64,000 bases of DNA from Methylobacter tundripaludum. Its GTDB lineage: Bacteria > Pseudomonadota > Gammaproteobacteria > Methylococcales > Methylomonadaceae. Under the pieces are notes generated by a model. The model did not search any database, was not told the origin of the DNA, and worked only from the letters and a program-made list of their open reading frames with translations. Shown one piece after another: positions 1-9,800 of the stretch. The number at the start of each line of letters is the position of its first letter. The stretch's first letter is position 1. The stretch covers positions 62,001 through 126,000 of the forward strand of contig NZ_PTIY01000010.1 of NCBI RefSeq assembly GCF_002934365.1, written 5' to 3'. A program made the translations under genes and the position numbers.

Positions 1-2
1 CG

Positions 3-197
3 GTCGCTTTGCTGCGGGGACAAACGGTTAGCGATTATGCCCAAACACGAGGCATCAGCAACAACACGGTAAAAACCCAACTAAAACAGGTGCTGGAGAA
101 AACCCAAACGCATCGTCAATCCGAACTCATACAATTGCTGACTACAGGTTTCGGCATGCTTGCAGCCCCAGCTAAGACGGTTATAACAAAAATCTGA
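3..197 (+). CDS. LuxR-type HTH regulator, C-terminal fragment
   Basis: The reading frame is open from the window edge and ends at TGA 195-197, so only the C-terminus (about 64 residues) is visible. The segment YAQTRGISNNTVKTQLKQ followed by LEKTQTHRQSELIQLL matches the recognition and dimerisation helices of the LuxR/FixJ (GerE) DNA-binding domain, in which a residue run of the type 'G-S-x-N-T-V-K-T-x-L' contacts DNA. The sensing or receiver part lies upstream of the window, so the signal is unknown. It would be a transcription regulator; whether it controls the downstream efflux/synthase genes cannot be told from sequence. Confidence 0.75.
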   Translation, partial: VALLRGQTVSDYAQTRGISNNTVKTQLKQVLEKTQTHRQSELIQLLTTGFGMLAAPAKTVITKI

Positions 198-679
198 TCC
201 GCACCTGCTTATTATTCGCCTAAAGCAATACCAATCTCAATAAGTTCACATGCATCCTTTCTACAACGGAAATAATGCCGTTAAGTTAGACGATTTTTTA
301 GCTCACATAAAAAATAGTGATCGCTGGAGTGCAAGCTTCGCCTAAAGCGCCCACTTTGGGTGCTTGCATTAGCAGGCGGAGCCTGCACTCCAAATACAGA
401 AGACTTTCATTAACTTAACGGCATTATTCAACGGAAAAAGGTTAGGTTGATGGGGGCAAACTGCGTGTTTTTATAGCGCCCGGAATCCAGTACCCACTAG
501 GGCGGATAGTTGAAAATTATTTTCCTTTTTCACCCGAACGGGTGACGCGCTGTTCAATCGCTTAGTTTAAATTGTATCGCAACAGAACATTACCACACCG
601 CGCAATCTGTTTCGAACGCGCACCGTTGGACGTATCCAATGTTCTCATTACGTGTGTAACTACATTAACTGGAGAGCAG
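198..679. other. gene-poor region with a MITE-like repeat
   Basis: About 480 bases without a supported gene between the regulator fragment and the efflux operon. It holds the inverted-repeat element at 271-428 and presumably the promoter of the efflux operon. An open frame continues upstream of 680 to a TTG at 572, but it lacks a ribosome binding site and its residues do not look like an export signal. Confidence 0.6.
271..428. repeat. MITE-like element with 18-bp terminal inverted repeats
   Basis: Bases 271-288 (AATAATGCCGTTAAGTTA) are the exact reverse complement of 411-428. Inside lies a second inverted pair, TGGAGTGCA at 325-333 and TGCACTCCA at 384-392, so the whole 158 bp can fold on itself. 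It has no coding capacity. The internal string TTCGCCTAAAGCGCC (337-351) recurs at 28189-28203 upstream of queF, so part of the element is dispersed in this genome. Confidence 0.7.
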
Positions 680-1846
680 ATGAATTCCCCCAATTCTCGC
701 TGTAGAGGTCGCTTACCTTTGCTATTCAAAAATACCCCTATCAACCATTTGATAACGGTATTACTTTTGACATTAGTTGGATGTACGCATCGCAACCAAG
801 AGCAGCCCTCTGTTCGCCCCGTCAATATTGTTCGCATAACGAGCCAAGAGACACTGAACGACAGGCCGTTTTCGGGCGAGGTTAGAGCGCGTTTTGAGAC
901 GACTTTATCATTCCGGGTGGCGGGAAAACTAACCGGCCGCTTAGTCGATATAGGCGAGCAAGTGCATAAAGGGCAGTTGCTGGCAAGGCTTGATCCCGGC
1001 GATTTCCGGCTTGCCGCGCTGAATATTAAGGCTCAGCTTATATCCGCTAAAGCCGACAGCGAATACAGCAAAGACGACTTAAGCCGATACCGGGAATTGT
1101 TCGATCAGAACATCATCAGCAAACCTGAGTTAGATCGCCGCCAAACGCTTTACATTACCGCGCGGCAAAAGGTTGCGGCGCTCGAAGCCCAACTCGGTCA
1201 GGCCGACAACCAACTGACTTACACCGATTTGCGGGCCGACCGCGACGGCGTGGTGACCGCGCTGGAAATCGAAACCGGGCAAGTCGTCTCCTCCGGTCAG
1301 CCGGTTATCAGGCTGGCCCAACTCGATGAAAAGGAAATCCATATCGACATTCCCGAGCACCGCGTAGCCGAACTCAAACAGCGCCAAGACGTCATGGTTA
1401 CCTTGTGGGCCGACAGCGACAAACAAATCAAGGCGCGTATCCGCGAAATCGCGGCGGCAGCCGATCCGGTCAGCCGTACCTATCGGGTCAAAGCAACTCT
1501 TCTGGAAGGCCGGGATGATGCGCGGCTTGGTATGACCGCAATGGTTTGGATACCTTCAATCACGCCTTCCCGCCTCGCCGTTCCCCTCTCGGCTATTTTT
1601 ACGCCCCAGAATAAGCCGGAACAAACCCGTGTCTGGCTGGTTGACGAACGCACGTCTACAGTCAAAGCCACGCCGATACAAATCGGCGCAGCACTGCCCG
1701 GCGAGCGGGTTGCAGTGACAGGATTGAGTTCCGGGCAACTGATTGTCAGCGCCGGCGTAAACCGCCTGCGCGAAGCCCAACCCGTGCGTTTGCCGCAACA
1801 ATTTATCCTGGCGTTAACGCAGGCAAAGAATTCCAGTCATGAATAA
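680..1846 (+). CDS. RND efflux periplasmic adaptor (membrane fusion lipoprotein, HlyD/AcrA family)
   Basis: 388 residues. The chosen ATG has GGAGAG at 671-676; the frame is open further upstream but without signal. The N-terminus has a hydrophobic stretch ending in LTLVGC, a lipobox, so the protein is probably anchored by lipid to the inner membrane on the periplasmic side. The order is typical of the family: first half of the lipoyl/barrel-sandwich domain (FRVAGKLTGRLVDIGEQVHKG), a long alpha-hairpin rich in Ala/Gln/Leu, the second lipoyl half (DGVVTALEIETGQVVSSGQP), then beta-barrel and membrane-proximal domains. The stop overlaps the pump gene by 8 bp, so the three efflux genes form one operon. 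Substrate unknown; the polyketide-like locus downstream is a candidate source. Confidence 0.92.
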   Translation: MNSPNSRCRGRLPLLFKNTPINHLITVLLLTLVGCTHRNQEQPSVRPVNIVRITSQETLNDRPFSGEVRARFETTLSFRVAGKLTGRLVDIGEQVHKGQLLARLDPGDFRLAALNIKAQLISAKADSEYSKDDLSRYRELFDQNIISKPELDRRQTLYITARQKVAALEAQLGQADNQLTYTDLRADRDGVVTALEIETGQVVSSGQPVIRLAQLDEKEIHIDIPEHRVAELKQRQDVMVTLWADSDKQIKARIREIAAAADPVSRTYRVKATLLEGRDDARLGMTAMVWIPSITPSRLAVPLSAIFTPQNKPEQTRVWLVDERTSTVKATPIQIGAALPGERVAVTGLSSGQLIVSAGVNRLREAQPVRLPQQFILALTQAKNSSHE

Positions 1847-4800
1847 CTTCAATCTAAGCGCCTGGGTGTTAAAACACCGCGCTTTCACCGGTTTTATCAT
1901 GGTGCTGTTGCTGTTGGGTGGGCTATTCGCCTATTTCCGCCTCGGACAACGGGAAGACCCGGAATTTACCTTCCGGGTGATGGTGGTCAAAACCCTCTAT
2001 CCGGGCGCAACGGCTTTAGAAGTCGAACAACAACTGACCGACCGGCTGGAAAAGAAAATCCAGGAATTGCCCGATCTGGATATTTTGCGCAGTTACTCCA
2101 AGCCGGGGGAGTCGGTCATTTTCGTGACTCCGCGTGAAGATACGCCGCCCAAGGAAATCCCCAACCTCTGGTATCTGGTGCGCAAAAAGGTTGACGACAT
2201 CCGCATGACGCTGCCGCCCGGCAGCGTCGGACCGTTTTTCAACGACGAATTCGGCGATACTTACAGCCTGATCTATGCCTTTTCGGGCGAAGGCTTTAGT
2301 TACGCCGAGCTGAAAAAAGCCGCCGATTTAGTCCGCCAACAACTGCTGCGGGTCAAAGATGTCGAAAAAATCGACCTGCTCGGCGTACAGGACGAAAAAA
2401 TTTATATCGAATTTTCCGACAAAAGACTGGCCGAACTGGAGCTTGACGCCAACGTGGTCGCGGAAGCCTTGCAGGCGCAAAACAGTATGCTGTCGGCAGG
2501 AATTGTGTACACCACCCAGCGTAATTTGCCGATCCGCATCACTGGTCAGTTCGATTCGGTGGACAGCATCGCCGGCCTGCCGGTGCATATTGAAGGCCGC
2601 ACCTTGCGCGTTGACGACTTCGCCCACGTTAAGCGCGGCTACATTGACCCGCCGGAACTTAAAATGCGCGTCAACGGCAAGGAAGCCGTCGGCCTCGGCA
2701 TCACCATGAACAAACGCGGCGATGTACTGGCGCTGGGCAAGGCGCTGGAAGCCGCCAAGGCCGAAATAGAAGCCGAACTCCCAATAGGTATTGATCTCGA
2801 GCAAGTCGCCGATCAACCGCGCGTCGTCAACACCGCTATCGGCGAATTCCTGTCCACCTTCTTTGAAGCGTTGGCCGCGGTACTGCTGGTCAGTTTTTTA
2901 AGCCTGGGTTTTCGCACCGGCTCGGTGGTCGCGCTGACGGTGCCGCTGGTATTGGCCGGAACGCTGCTGTGCATGTTGCTGTTCGGCATGGAAATTCACC
3001 GTATTTCATTAGGCGCGTTGATTTTGGCGCTCGGCTTATTGGTAGACGACGCGATGATCGCCATCGAGATGATGGCGCGCAAACTGGAAGAAGGTATGGA
3101 CAGAATGACTGCTGCGACCTATGCCTACAGCGCCACCGCCTTCCCGATGTTGACCGGCACCTTAATCACCATCGTCGGCTTCCTGCCGGTCGGTTTGGCC
3201 AAATCGCAAGCCGGCGAATACACCGTTTCGATATTTCAGGTGATGGGCATCTCGCTGTTGCTGTCGTGGATCGGCGCGGTCGTTTTTACGCCCTATTTGG
3301 GTTTCCTGTTGCTCAAGATCCAGCCGCATAGCGCGCACCATCACGACCTGTTCGACACGCCGTTTTACAATCGCCTGCGCTATTGGGTGACTTGGTGCGT
3401 GGATCATCGCAAAAAAGTCATCGTCGCTACCGCCGCCCTATTTTGTGTCGGCTTGGCGACGCTGAGCCAAGTTCCCGAACAATTTTTTCCGCTGTCGAAT
3501 CGCCCCGAGGTCATCATTGACCTGTGGCAGCCCGAGGGCAGTTCCTTTGCGCATAGCGAAGCGACCGCCAAGCATATGGAAGCGATTTTGAGCAAAGATG
3601 AAGACGTGGTGAATTACACCGCCTATATCGGCAGCGGCACCCCACGCTTCTTCCTGCTGATCGTACAGCAGTTGGCCAATACCAATCTCTCCGAGTTTGT
3701 AGTGATGACCAAAGACAATGCGGCCCGCGAACGGGTCATGCAACGCATTCGGCTGGCTTTTGCCACCGATTTCCCGGAACTGCGCGGACGCGTCATGCGC
3801 CTTAACGTCGGTCCACCGATGGATTATCCGTTGGTGTTCAGAGTGTTTGGCGAAGATCCCAGAACGGTTCGGAGCATTGCCGACGAAGTGGCCGAGGTGA
3901 TGCGCGACCATCCCGGCACCGTGGATGTGAACGACGACTGGCATGACCGGATTCCGTCGCTACGCTTGGTGCTCGACCAGGACAAGGCCCGTGCGCTCGG
4001 CGTTTCTACGGCAAGCCTGTCGCAAGCCTTGCAAGCCCACTACACCGGGATTCCCGCAGGACAATTCCGGGAGGATGACAAGCTGATCGACATCGTCTGG
4101 CGGGCGCAAGACAACTTGCGCACCGCCGCCGACCGGTTGCCCGATGTGACCGTGCGCACCGGCAACGGTCGATCGGCACCGCTGTCGCAGTTCGTCACGT
4201 TCGAAACCGCATTCGAGGACGGCGTCCGTTGGCGGCGCAACCGCTTCCCCGCCATTTCGGTGCGCGCCGACGTGGTCGACGGAAAGATGGCTCCCGACGT
4301 GGCGGCCGAGATCATCCCGAAACTTAAGCCTATCCAGGAACAGCTACCGCCCGGCTATTTCATCGAAACCGGCGGCTCCAAAGAGGACGCCTGGACTTCC
4401 CAGAAATCAATATTCGTCTGGATTCCATTGGTTTTGGTCATTACGCTGATCCTGCTGATGATGCAATTGCAAAGCCTGTCCCGAACCTTTCTGGTGTTCA
4501 TCACCGCACCGTTGGGTGTCATCGGCGCGGCGTTCGCCCTGCTGCTGTTCGGCGCGCCTTTCGGCTTCGTGGCGCTGCTCGGCATCATTGCCCTGTCCGG
4601 CATGATTATGCGCAACTCGGTGATCCTGGTAGACCAGATCGAACAGGATCAAAAAGCCGGGCTCGATGCCTGGACCGCCATCATCGAATCGACTGTACGC
4701 CGCTTTAGGCCGATCCTGCTGACGGCGGCGGCGGCCATCCTGGCGATGATCCCGTTATCGCGCAACGATTTTTTCGGCCCGCAGGCTATCGCGATTATGG

Positions 4801-4937
4801 GCGGACTCACTATCGCCACCTTCCTGACGGTTTTCTTTTTGCCTGCGCTCTATGCGGCGTGGTTCAGGGTGGAACGCTCGCCGCTAAATGCAGAGGCATT
4901 CGTGATTTTGCCGTCCGGCAACGGAGCTTCCCAATGA
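1839..4937 (+). CDS. RND efflux pump inner-membrane permease (AcrB-like)
   Basis: 1032 residues, normal for the RND superfamily. The N-terminal first membrane helix is followed by a large periplasmic loop, a block of helices (residues about 335-545), a second periplasmic loop and a final helical block from about residue 850. The TM4 motif GLLVDDAMIAIEMM carries the adjacent aspartates of the proton relay, and the following amphipathic segment is typical of the family. It is a proton-driven exporter working with the adaptor before it and the outer-membrane factor after it. It starts inside the end of the adaptor gene (8 bp overlap), implying translational coupling. The loops are not of a metal-exporter type that I recognise, so HAE-like drug/lipid export is the better guess. 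Confidence 0.93.
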   Translation: MNNFNLSAWVLKHRAFTGFIMVLLLLGGLFAYFRLGQREDPEFTFRVMVVKTLYPGATALEVEQQLTDRLEKKIQELPDLDILRSYSKPGESVIFVTPREDTPPKEIPNLWYLVRKKVDDIRMTLPPGSVGPFFNDEFGDTYSLIYAFSGEGFSYAELKKAADLVRQQLLRVKDVEKIDLLGVQDEKIYIEFSDKRLAELELDANVVAEALQAQNSMLSAGIVYTTQRNLPIRITGQFDSVDSIAGLPVHIEGRTLRVDDFAHVKRGYIDPPELKMRVNGKEAVGLGITMNKRGDVLALGKALEAAKAEIEAELPIGIDLEQVADQPRVVNTAIGEFLSTFFEALAAVLLVSFLSLGFRTGSVVALTVPLVLAGTLLCMLLFGMEIHRISLGALILALGLLVDDAMIAIEMMARKLEEGMDRMTAATYAYSATAFPMLTGTLITIVGFLPVGLAKSQAGEYTVSIFQVMGISLLLSWIGAVVFTPYLGFLLLKIQPHSAHHHDLFDTPFYNRLRYWVTWCVDHRKKVIVATAALFCVGLATLSQVPEQFFPLSNRPEVIIDLWQPEGSSFAHSEATAKHMEAILSKDEDVVNYTAYIGSGTPRFFLLIVQQLANTNLSEFVVMTKDNAARERVMQRIRLAFATDFPELRGRVMRLNVGPPMDYPLVFRVFGEDPRTVRSIADEVAEVMRDHPGTVDVNDDWHDRIPSLRLVLDQDKARALGVSTASLSQALQAHYTGIPAGQFREDDKLIDIVWRAQDNLRTAADRLPDVTVRTGNGRSAPLSQFVTFETAFEDGVRWRRNRFPAISVRADVVDGKMAPDVAAEIIPKLKPIQEQLPPGYFIETGGSKEDAWTSQKSIFVWIPLVLVITLILLMMQLQSLSRTFLVFITAPLGVIGAAFALLLFGAPFGFVALLGIIALSGMIMRNSVILVDQIEQDQKAGLDAWTAIIESTVRRFRPILLTAAAAILAMIPLSRNDFFGPQAIAIMGGLTIATFLTVFFLPALYAAWFRVERSPLNAEAFVILPSGNGASQ

Positions 4938-4974
4938 ACCTAAAAAAATTGCATCTGTTCAATGTGCCGGATAG

Positions 4975-5115
4975 CCCCTTCTCCCTTGAGGGAGAAGGTT
5001 GGGATGAGGGGGATATAAAGGGTTGTTTTTATTCTCCTCACTCCAACCCTCTCGGCAACTGCTCCATGCGTTGCTCTACCTCCTGCATCCATGCAGTCGT
5101 CCAGCAGGAGAGGGA
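4975..5115. repeat. REP pair, second unit interrupted
   Basis: Unit 1 starts with a 10-bp stem (CCTTCTCCCT 4977-4986 with AGGGAGAAGG 4989-4998) followed by TTGGGATGAGGGGG. A second unit in the opposite direction starts CCTCACTCCAACCCTCTC at about 5037-5053, but its hairpin is split by about 52 bases before GGAGAGGG resumes at 5107. The same pair without the interruption sits inside smc (26248-26345). It separates the pump gene from the outer-membrane factor gene within the efflux operon. Confidence 0.75.
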
Positions 5116-5121
5116 GTTGTT

Positions 5122-5150
5122 CTCGTTCCCACGCGCTACGTGGGAACGAG
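5122..5150. repeat. 12-bp-stem palindrome covering the RBS of the next gene
   Basis: CTCGTTCCCACG (5122-5133) and CGTGGGAACGAG (5139-5150) form a perfect stem with a 5-base loop. The end of the stem supplies most of GAGG (5148-5151), the only visible Shine-Dalgarno for the ATG at 5159, so the fold could mask the ribosome site. Confidence 0.7.
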
Positions 5151-5158
5151 GGATGAAC

Positions 5159-6601
5159 ATGTCGCATTGGCTACCGATCCCCATTCTGGCGGCGTTGCTT
5201 AACTTGAGCGCCTGCACCCCAACCCGTGTCGACAATCCAATGAACTTGATAACACCCCCCAAAGATTGGCATCACGCCCCCGATGCCCAAACACGTTCTA
5301 ACCCGGCCGATCTTAAAGAATGGTGGAAAGGGTTCCAGGATCCGAAACTGAACGCCCTGCTTAGCCAAGCATTGGCGAACAATCACGATCTCAGGAGCGC
5401 CATAGCGCGTGTTCGTGAAGCCAAAGCCATGACCACCGTCGCCGACTCGATGCTCTATCCAAGCATCGACCTGTACTCCGGCGGCGGTCGGGAAAAAAAG
5501 ATCGACCGGATCATCGGCGTACCGAGCGATCAAGGCATCCGGCTATTCACACCCACTGCCGATATTATCAGCGGCGGGTTGTCCGCCCGCTGGGAAATCG
5601 ACCTGTTCGGCACCCGACAGTTGGAAGCGGAAGCTGCCGCCGCTCAGGCGGAAGGGGCCGAACAGGCCCTACATGCCGCCCAAGTGGGACTGCTGGCCCA
5701 AGTAGCGACCCACTATTTAGAGCTGCGCGGGATACAAAAACGCACAGCCATCTTGCGGAAAAACATCGCCATCCAGCAGGAACGCCTGAGAGTGTTAAAG
5801 GTATTCAACCGCACAGGCTTGACCAACCAATGGGACATCGCCCGTCAGGAAACCTTGGTGAACACCACTGCCGGTGCGCTTCCTACGCTCAAGAGCGCCG
5901 GCTCAAACCTGATTCATCGTCTTGCCGTGTTACTGGGCGAGCCGCCGGAAAAAATGCAAATCCGCTTGGCTCATGCCGAGCCATTGCCTACAAATTCGCC
6001 GGACATCCCCCGTCTTCTGCCCTCGGACTTACTGGAACAAAGACCTGATCTGCGCTTGGCGCAGACCGAAGTCGCTACAATGGCCGCCCGTCTCGGCGCG
6101 GCGCGGGCCGATTTGCTGCCCAAGCTGGTGCTGTCCGCTAGCGGCGGTTTCGGCGCGTTGGCTTCGAGCGGGTTTTCAAGTATTGCCGAGAGTGTTTATA
6201 CGCTCGGTTCGGGCCTTACCGCGCCGATATTCAATGCCGGACGCATCCAGGCCCACATTACCGCCGCCGACGCCAGGCTGGATCAAGTCGCGGCGAACTA
6301 CGAGAAGACTTTTCTGCTCGCACTGGAAGACGTGGAAAACGCCTATGTCGCGCACGTCTCGTCGCTGGAGCGCCGCAACCGAATGACCGAAGCCGAAACC
6401 GCTGCTGAAGAAGCCTACCGGCTCGTCAATGGCTTATATCAGCATGGCGCCAGCGATTATCTCTCCGTACTGGACGCCCAGCGCACCAAACTTGCCGTCG
6501 CCGATGAGCGAGCCAAGGCCGAGACTGAGGTGTACGTTGCCCTGGTTTCAATTTACCGGGCTTTTGGCGGCGGGTGGGTAGCCGAAGTCTCTCACCAATA
6601 A
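5159..6601 (+). CDS. RND outer-membrane factor, TolC/NodT family lipoprotein
   Basis: 480 residues from ATG 5159 (GAGG at 5148-5151); an ATG two codons upstream at 5153 is possible. The frame is open back to 4859, but that part is translated REP sequence and is excluded. The N-terminus MSHWLPIPILAALLNLSAC is a lipoprotein signal with the cysteine in LSAC. Two repeats of the outer-membrane-efflux-protein fold follow: the first starts near DPKLNALLSQALANNHDL, the second near LLEQRPDLRLAQTEVATMAARLGAARADLLP, the usual NodT-family signature. It forms the trimeric exit duct for the adaptor and pump encoded immediately upstream. Confidence 0.92.
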   Translation: MSHWLPIPILAALLNLSACTPTRVDNPMNLITPPKDWHHAPDAQTRSNPADLKEWWKGFQDPKLNALLSQALANNHDLRSAIARVREAKAMTTVADSMLYPSIDLYSGGGREKKIDRIIGVPSDQGIRLFTPTADIISGGLSARWEIDLFGTRQLEAEAAAAQAEGAEQALHAAQVGLLAQVATHYLELRGIQKRTAILRKNIAIQQERLRVLKVFNRTGLTNQWDIARQETLVNTTAGALPTLKSAGSNLIHRLAVLLGEPPEKMQIRLAHAEPLPTNSPDIPRLLPSDLLEQRPDLRLAQTEVATMAARLGAARADLLPKLVLSASGGFGALASSGFSSIAESVYTLGSGLTAPIFNAGRIQAHITAADARLDQVAANYEKTFLLALEDVENAYVAHVSSLERRNRMTEAETAAEEAYRLVNGLYQHGASDYLSVLDAQRTKLAVADERAKAETEVYVALVSIYRAFGGGWVAEVSHQ

Positions 6602-6887
6602 TTTATGTCTTACCTACGCAGCTGTTTCGCACAGCAAAAGGAGACGGAACAAGGATTGTAGAGAAGATCAGCGAGACAAAACAACTCACTTAAGAATTAA
6701 AGCACAACCGGGGCAGCGCCATTCCACTGCGTAAAACAGGCCGTCTTAGGCTCAATGCTTATTGTCTGAACTAAGAGCAATCTACAGCCAAAACCGAAGT
6801 TTTCAACGAACCGTTCAAAACCCGGCTAAGCCTCAAATGAAAGAAACAACAAAACTTACCATTAATATAACCAGGAGTTACACCACG
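6602..6887 (+). other. leader region of the synthase locus
   Basis: 286 bases between the efflux operon and the synthase. No gene or clear terminator is visible. An in-frame TTG at 6762 would extend the synthase by 42 residues that resemble no domain, whereas AGGAG at 6873-6877 points to the ATG at 6888. The synthase promoter should lie here. Confidence 0.5.
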
Positions 6888-9800
6888 ATGTCATTTTTCA
6901 CAATTCCCTATCAAATCCATTTCGAAGACACAATGGCTTACGGATCACACCATTATCTGACCAATTTTCGTTTTCAATGCGCAGCGAGAGAAGCGTTTTA
7001 CTTTGGGCCGGGATTGGACGGCAAAAACCGCTGGCGGGATGACTTGGCGAATCTTGTCATGCTGACCTACGAAGGTTACAGCCGCAACCTTGCCCCAGTC
7101 AGGTTGGGCGACAAGCTGGCCCTGCTGCTGACCTATGGCGAAGTCACCCGCTCCTCCTTGCAACTGTGCGTCAGGGCTGTGAAAGAAGACGGAACGCCGG
7201 TCACCGTCGGCTTTCAGCGAATTCTCTGCGTGGAGAAAGATACCAAAGAGTTTTTGGTGGTGCCCGAATCGCTCTCCCAGTATTACGGGATCATTGACGA
7301 GCCGCTGACTGGAGCCGGTTTCGCAGCGGCAGCGCTGGAAGGCGGCAGCGCTCTGAAGAAACTGTTCACCGATGAAGTCTGCGCTTTAGGAAAACGGGTG
7401 ACCGCAGGCAAAAATCACGGCGCTGCATTTATCAACCTCTCCGGCGAAACGCTCTTCGATTTTGACAATGTCCAACCCACGACGGCCTTAGATTCCGGCG
7501 ATATCCAAACCGATAAATCCGCCGCCAAACCGCTTTTGAAGACGTCGAGCCCTCGTACCGCCTTAGTGCTGCCCGGCCAAGGCTCCTATCAACGCGACAC
7601 CATACGGTCGCTTTACGAGGCCTACCCTGAATTTCACGCGACCTTTGCAGACGCAGACCGTCTGGCCCTGAAATATTTCGGCTACGCCTTCCTGCCGTTG
7701 GTCATGGCAAAAACCGATGCCGAGCATGACAACCTGCTCAATCAGTGTCCGAACCTCGACCAGATCGGCATTTACCTATCCGGCGTCTTAACGGCTCAAG
7801 CGGTGCTAAATTCCGGACTCCAAGTTGACGGCGTCCTAGGCCATAGCGTTGGTGAGATTGGCGCTTTGACGGTTTCCGGAGCGATTTCAATGGACGCCGG
7901 TCTGGAAATCATTTGCCGGCGGATCATCGCGCTTCGCGACCTGAAGGGTTGTGGAATTATGGCTGCGATCCCCAAATCACGCCAAGAGGTGAGCTTGGCA
8001 TTAGCCGAACTGGGGTCTTCCAGTTTGGAAATTGCCGTGGTTAACCATGCCCGTCAAACCGTCGTGTCGGGAAATGCGGCGGATGCCGACCGTTTTGGCC
8101 GACATTTGGCGACACAGGGGATTGGTTTTACGCCATTGCGCAGCCATTATCCGTTTCATTCCTCTTTGCTGAGTCCGGCCGTCGGAGCGTTTGCTGCCAG
8201 CCTAGGCCACATCACTGCCCGGGCCACTACAATCGATCTTTTTTCCCCGATGGACGGTCATTGGCATAGTCATGGCCGCGATATTTTAGAGCAACTGCCC
8301 TCGCACTTAATTACCCCGTTGGATTTCCAAACTGCGTTAACCCAGTTGTACGACGAGGGCGTCCGAACCTTCATTCACTGCGGACAGGGCAACTCGATCG
8401 CCACGATCATTGCCAAAGCGCTTGGCGAACCGGCCGATTTACGGGCATTGCCCGCCCTGGTCGAAGATACCTCTGCATCGGTCAGCATCGACCGTTTGAA
8501 AATAACCGATCAGGTCAGTTCCCCGGTCCCATCCACGCCTATAGCCGCTCAAGCTGTGCGCCAGACCGAGGCGATTGCGTCAGTCAATCCCGAGGTTCCG
8601 CACTCCGATCAGGCTGCGATGGAAACACCTATCGCCATCGTCGGCCTGGGCGGAGTCTTCCCAGGAGCTAAAGACGTCGCCGGCTTTTGGCATCATGTTG
8701 TGGAAGGCGTGAGCGGCATCGTCGATCTCGGCGAACTTGACCCTGACATGCGCGATGATTTTCTTAGCCCGGAGGGGGTACAACCGGACAAAGCCTATTC
8801 CCTACTGATTGGACAGGCTCCCGAGCTGGATCACGCCGATCATCCGGGCTTACGCTACAGCCGGGCCGAATTCCTTGCTCTACCGAAAGTCCAACAATAC
8901 TTGGCCGTTGCTTTGGCAGAAGCACTCGGCGAGTCAGCCGCGGCTCTCTCGAATATCGCCGCAGAACGAATTCGATGTCTGGTCGGCGCTACAGCCGATG
9001 GTTCCATCGATCATGATATGGCCCAATTTTCCGCCTGTATTGCCGACATGTTGCAACCGGCTGCGGACTCAGCCGAAGAGCGATTCATCGGCGCGCTGGA
9101 CGCTGCCCTCGGCGTTTCAGCCGAGACGATCCGCTCACTGGCCCAATCCGATATGTATGAAGCGGTAGTCGACCGTCAGGTGGGCCAGGGGATATTCGGT
9201 TACGTCGTGGACACGGCCTGCTCCTCGTCGCTCTATACGGCGGCGCTCGGAATCCATGCCTTGCGCGACGGCGAATGCGATGTGGCCTTGGCGGGCGGCG
9301 TCTATGAAGCCAATATGGCAAACAGTTGCCTGTTTTCACAATTCAAAGGTTTGTCATCCAGTGGTAGCCGGCCTTTGGACGCCAGTGCGGACGGCGTGGT
9401 GTTCGGAAGCGGAGCCGCTATTTTAGTTCTCAAACGTTTACCTGACGCCGTTGCCGCAGGCGATAAAATATGGGGTGTCATCCGCTCCATCGGCCTTTCC
9501 AGCGACGGCAAAAGCCCCTCGGTCAACGTACCCCAAGCTGAAGGCCAGCTTCTTTCAATGCACCGGGCCTACGAAAACAGCGGCATTGACCCCGCCACCG
9601 TGCAAGTCGTCGAAGCCCACGCCACTGCCACGCCAGTCGGCGATACCACTGAATTTAAGGCATTGAGCCAAATGTTCGGGCATCTTAGCGGCCGTCATCC
9701 CGCCATTATCCTCGGCAGCGTTAAGGCAACCGTAGGCCATACCGGCTGGCTGGCCGGAGCCGCATCGGTCATCAAACTGTGCAAATCCATGGAGCAAAGC

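Noticed and set aside
4859-5158. 100-residue N-terminal extension of the outer-membrane factor
   Set aside because: It overlaps the pump gene's end and consists of translated REP sequence; a lipoprotein signal starts cleanly at 5159.
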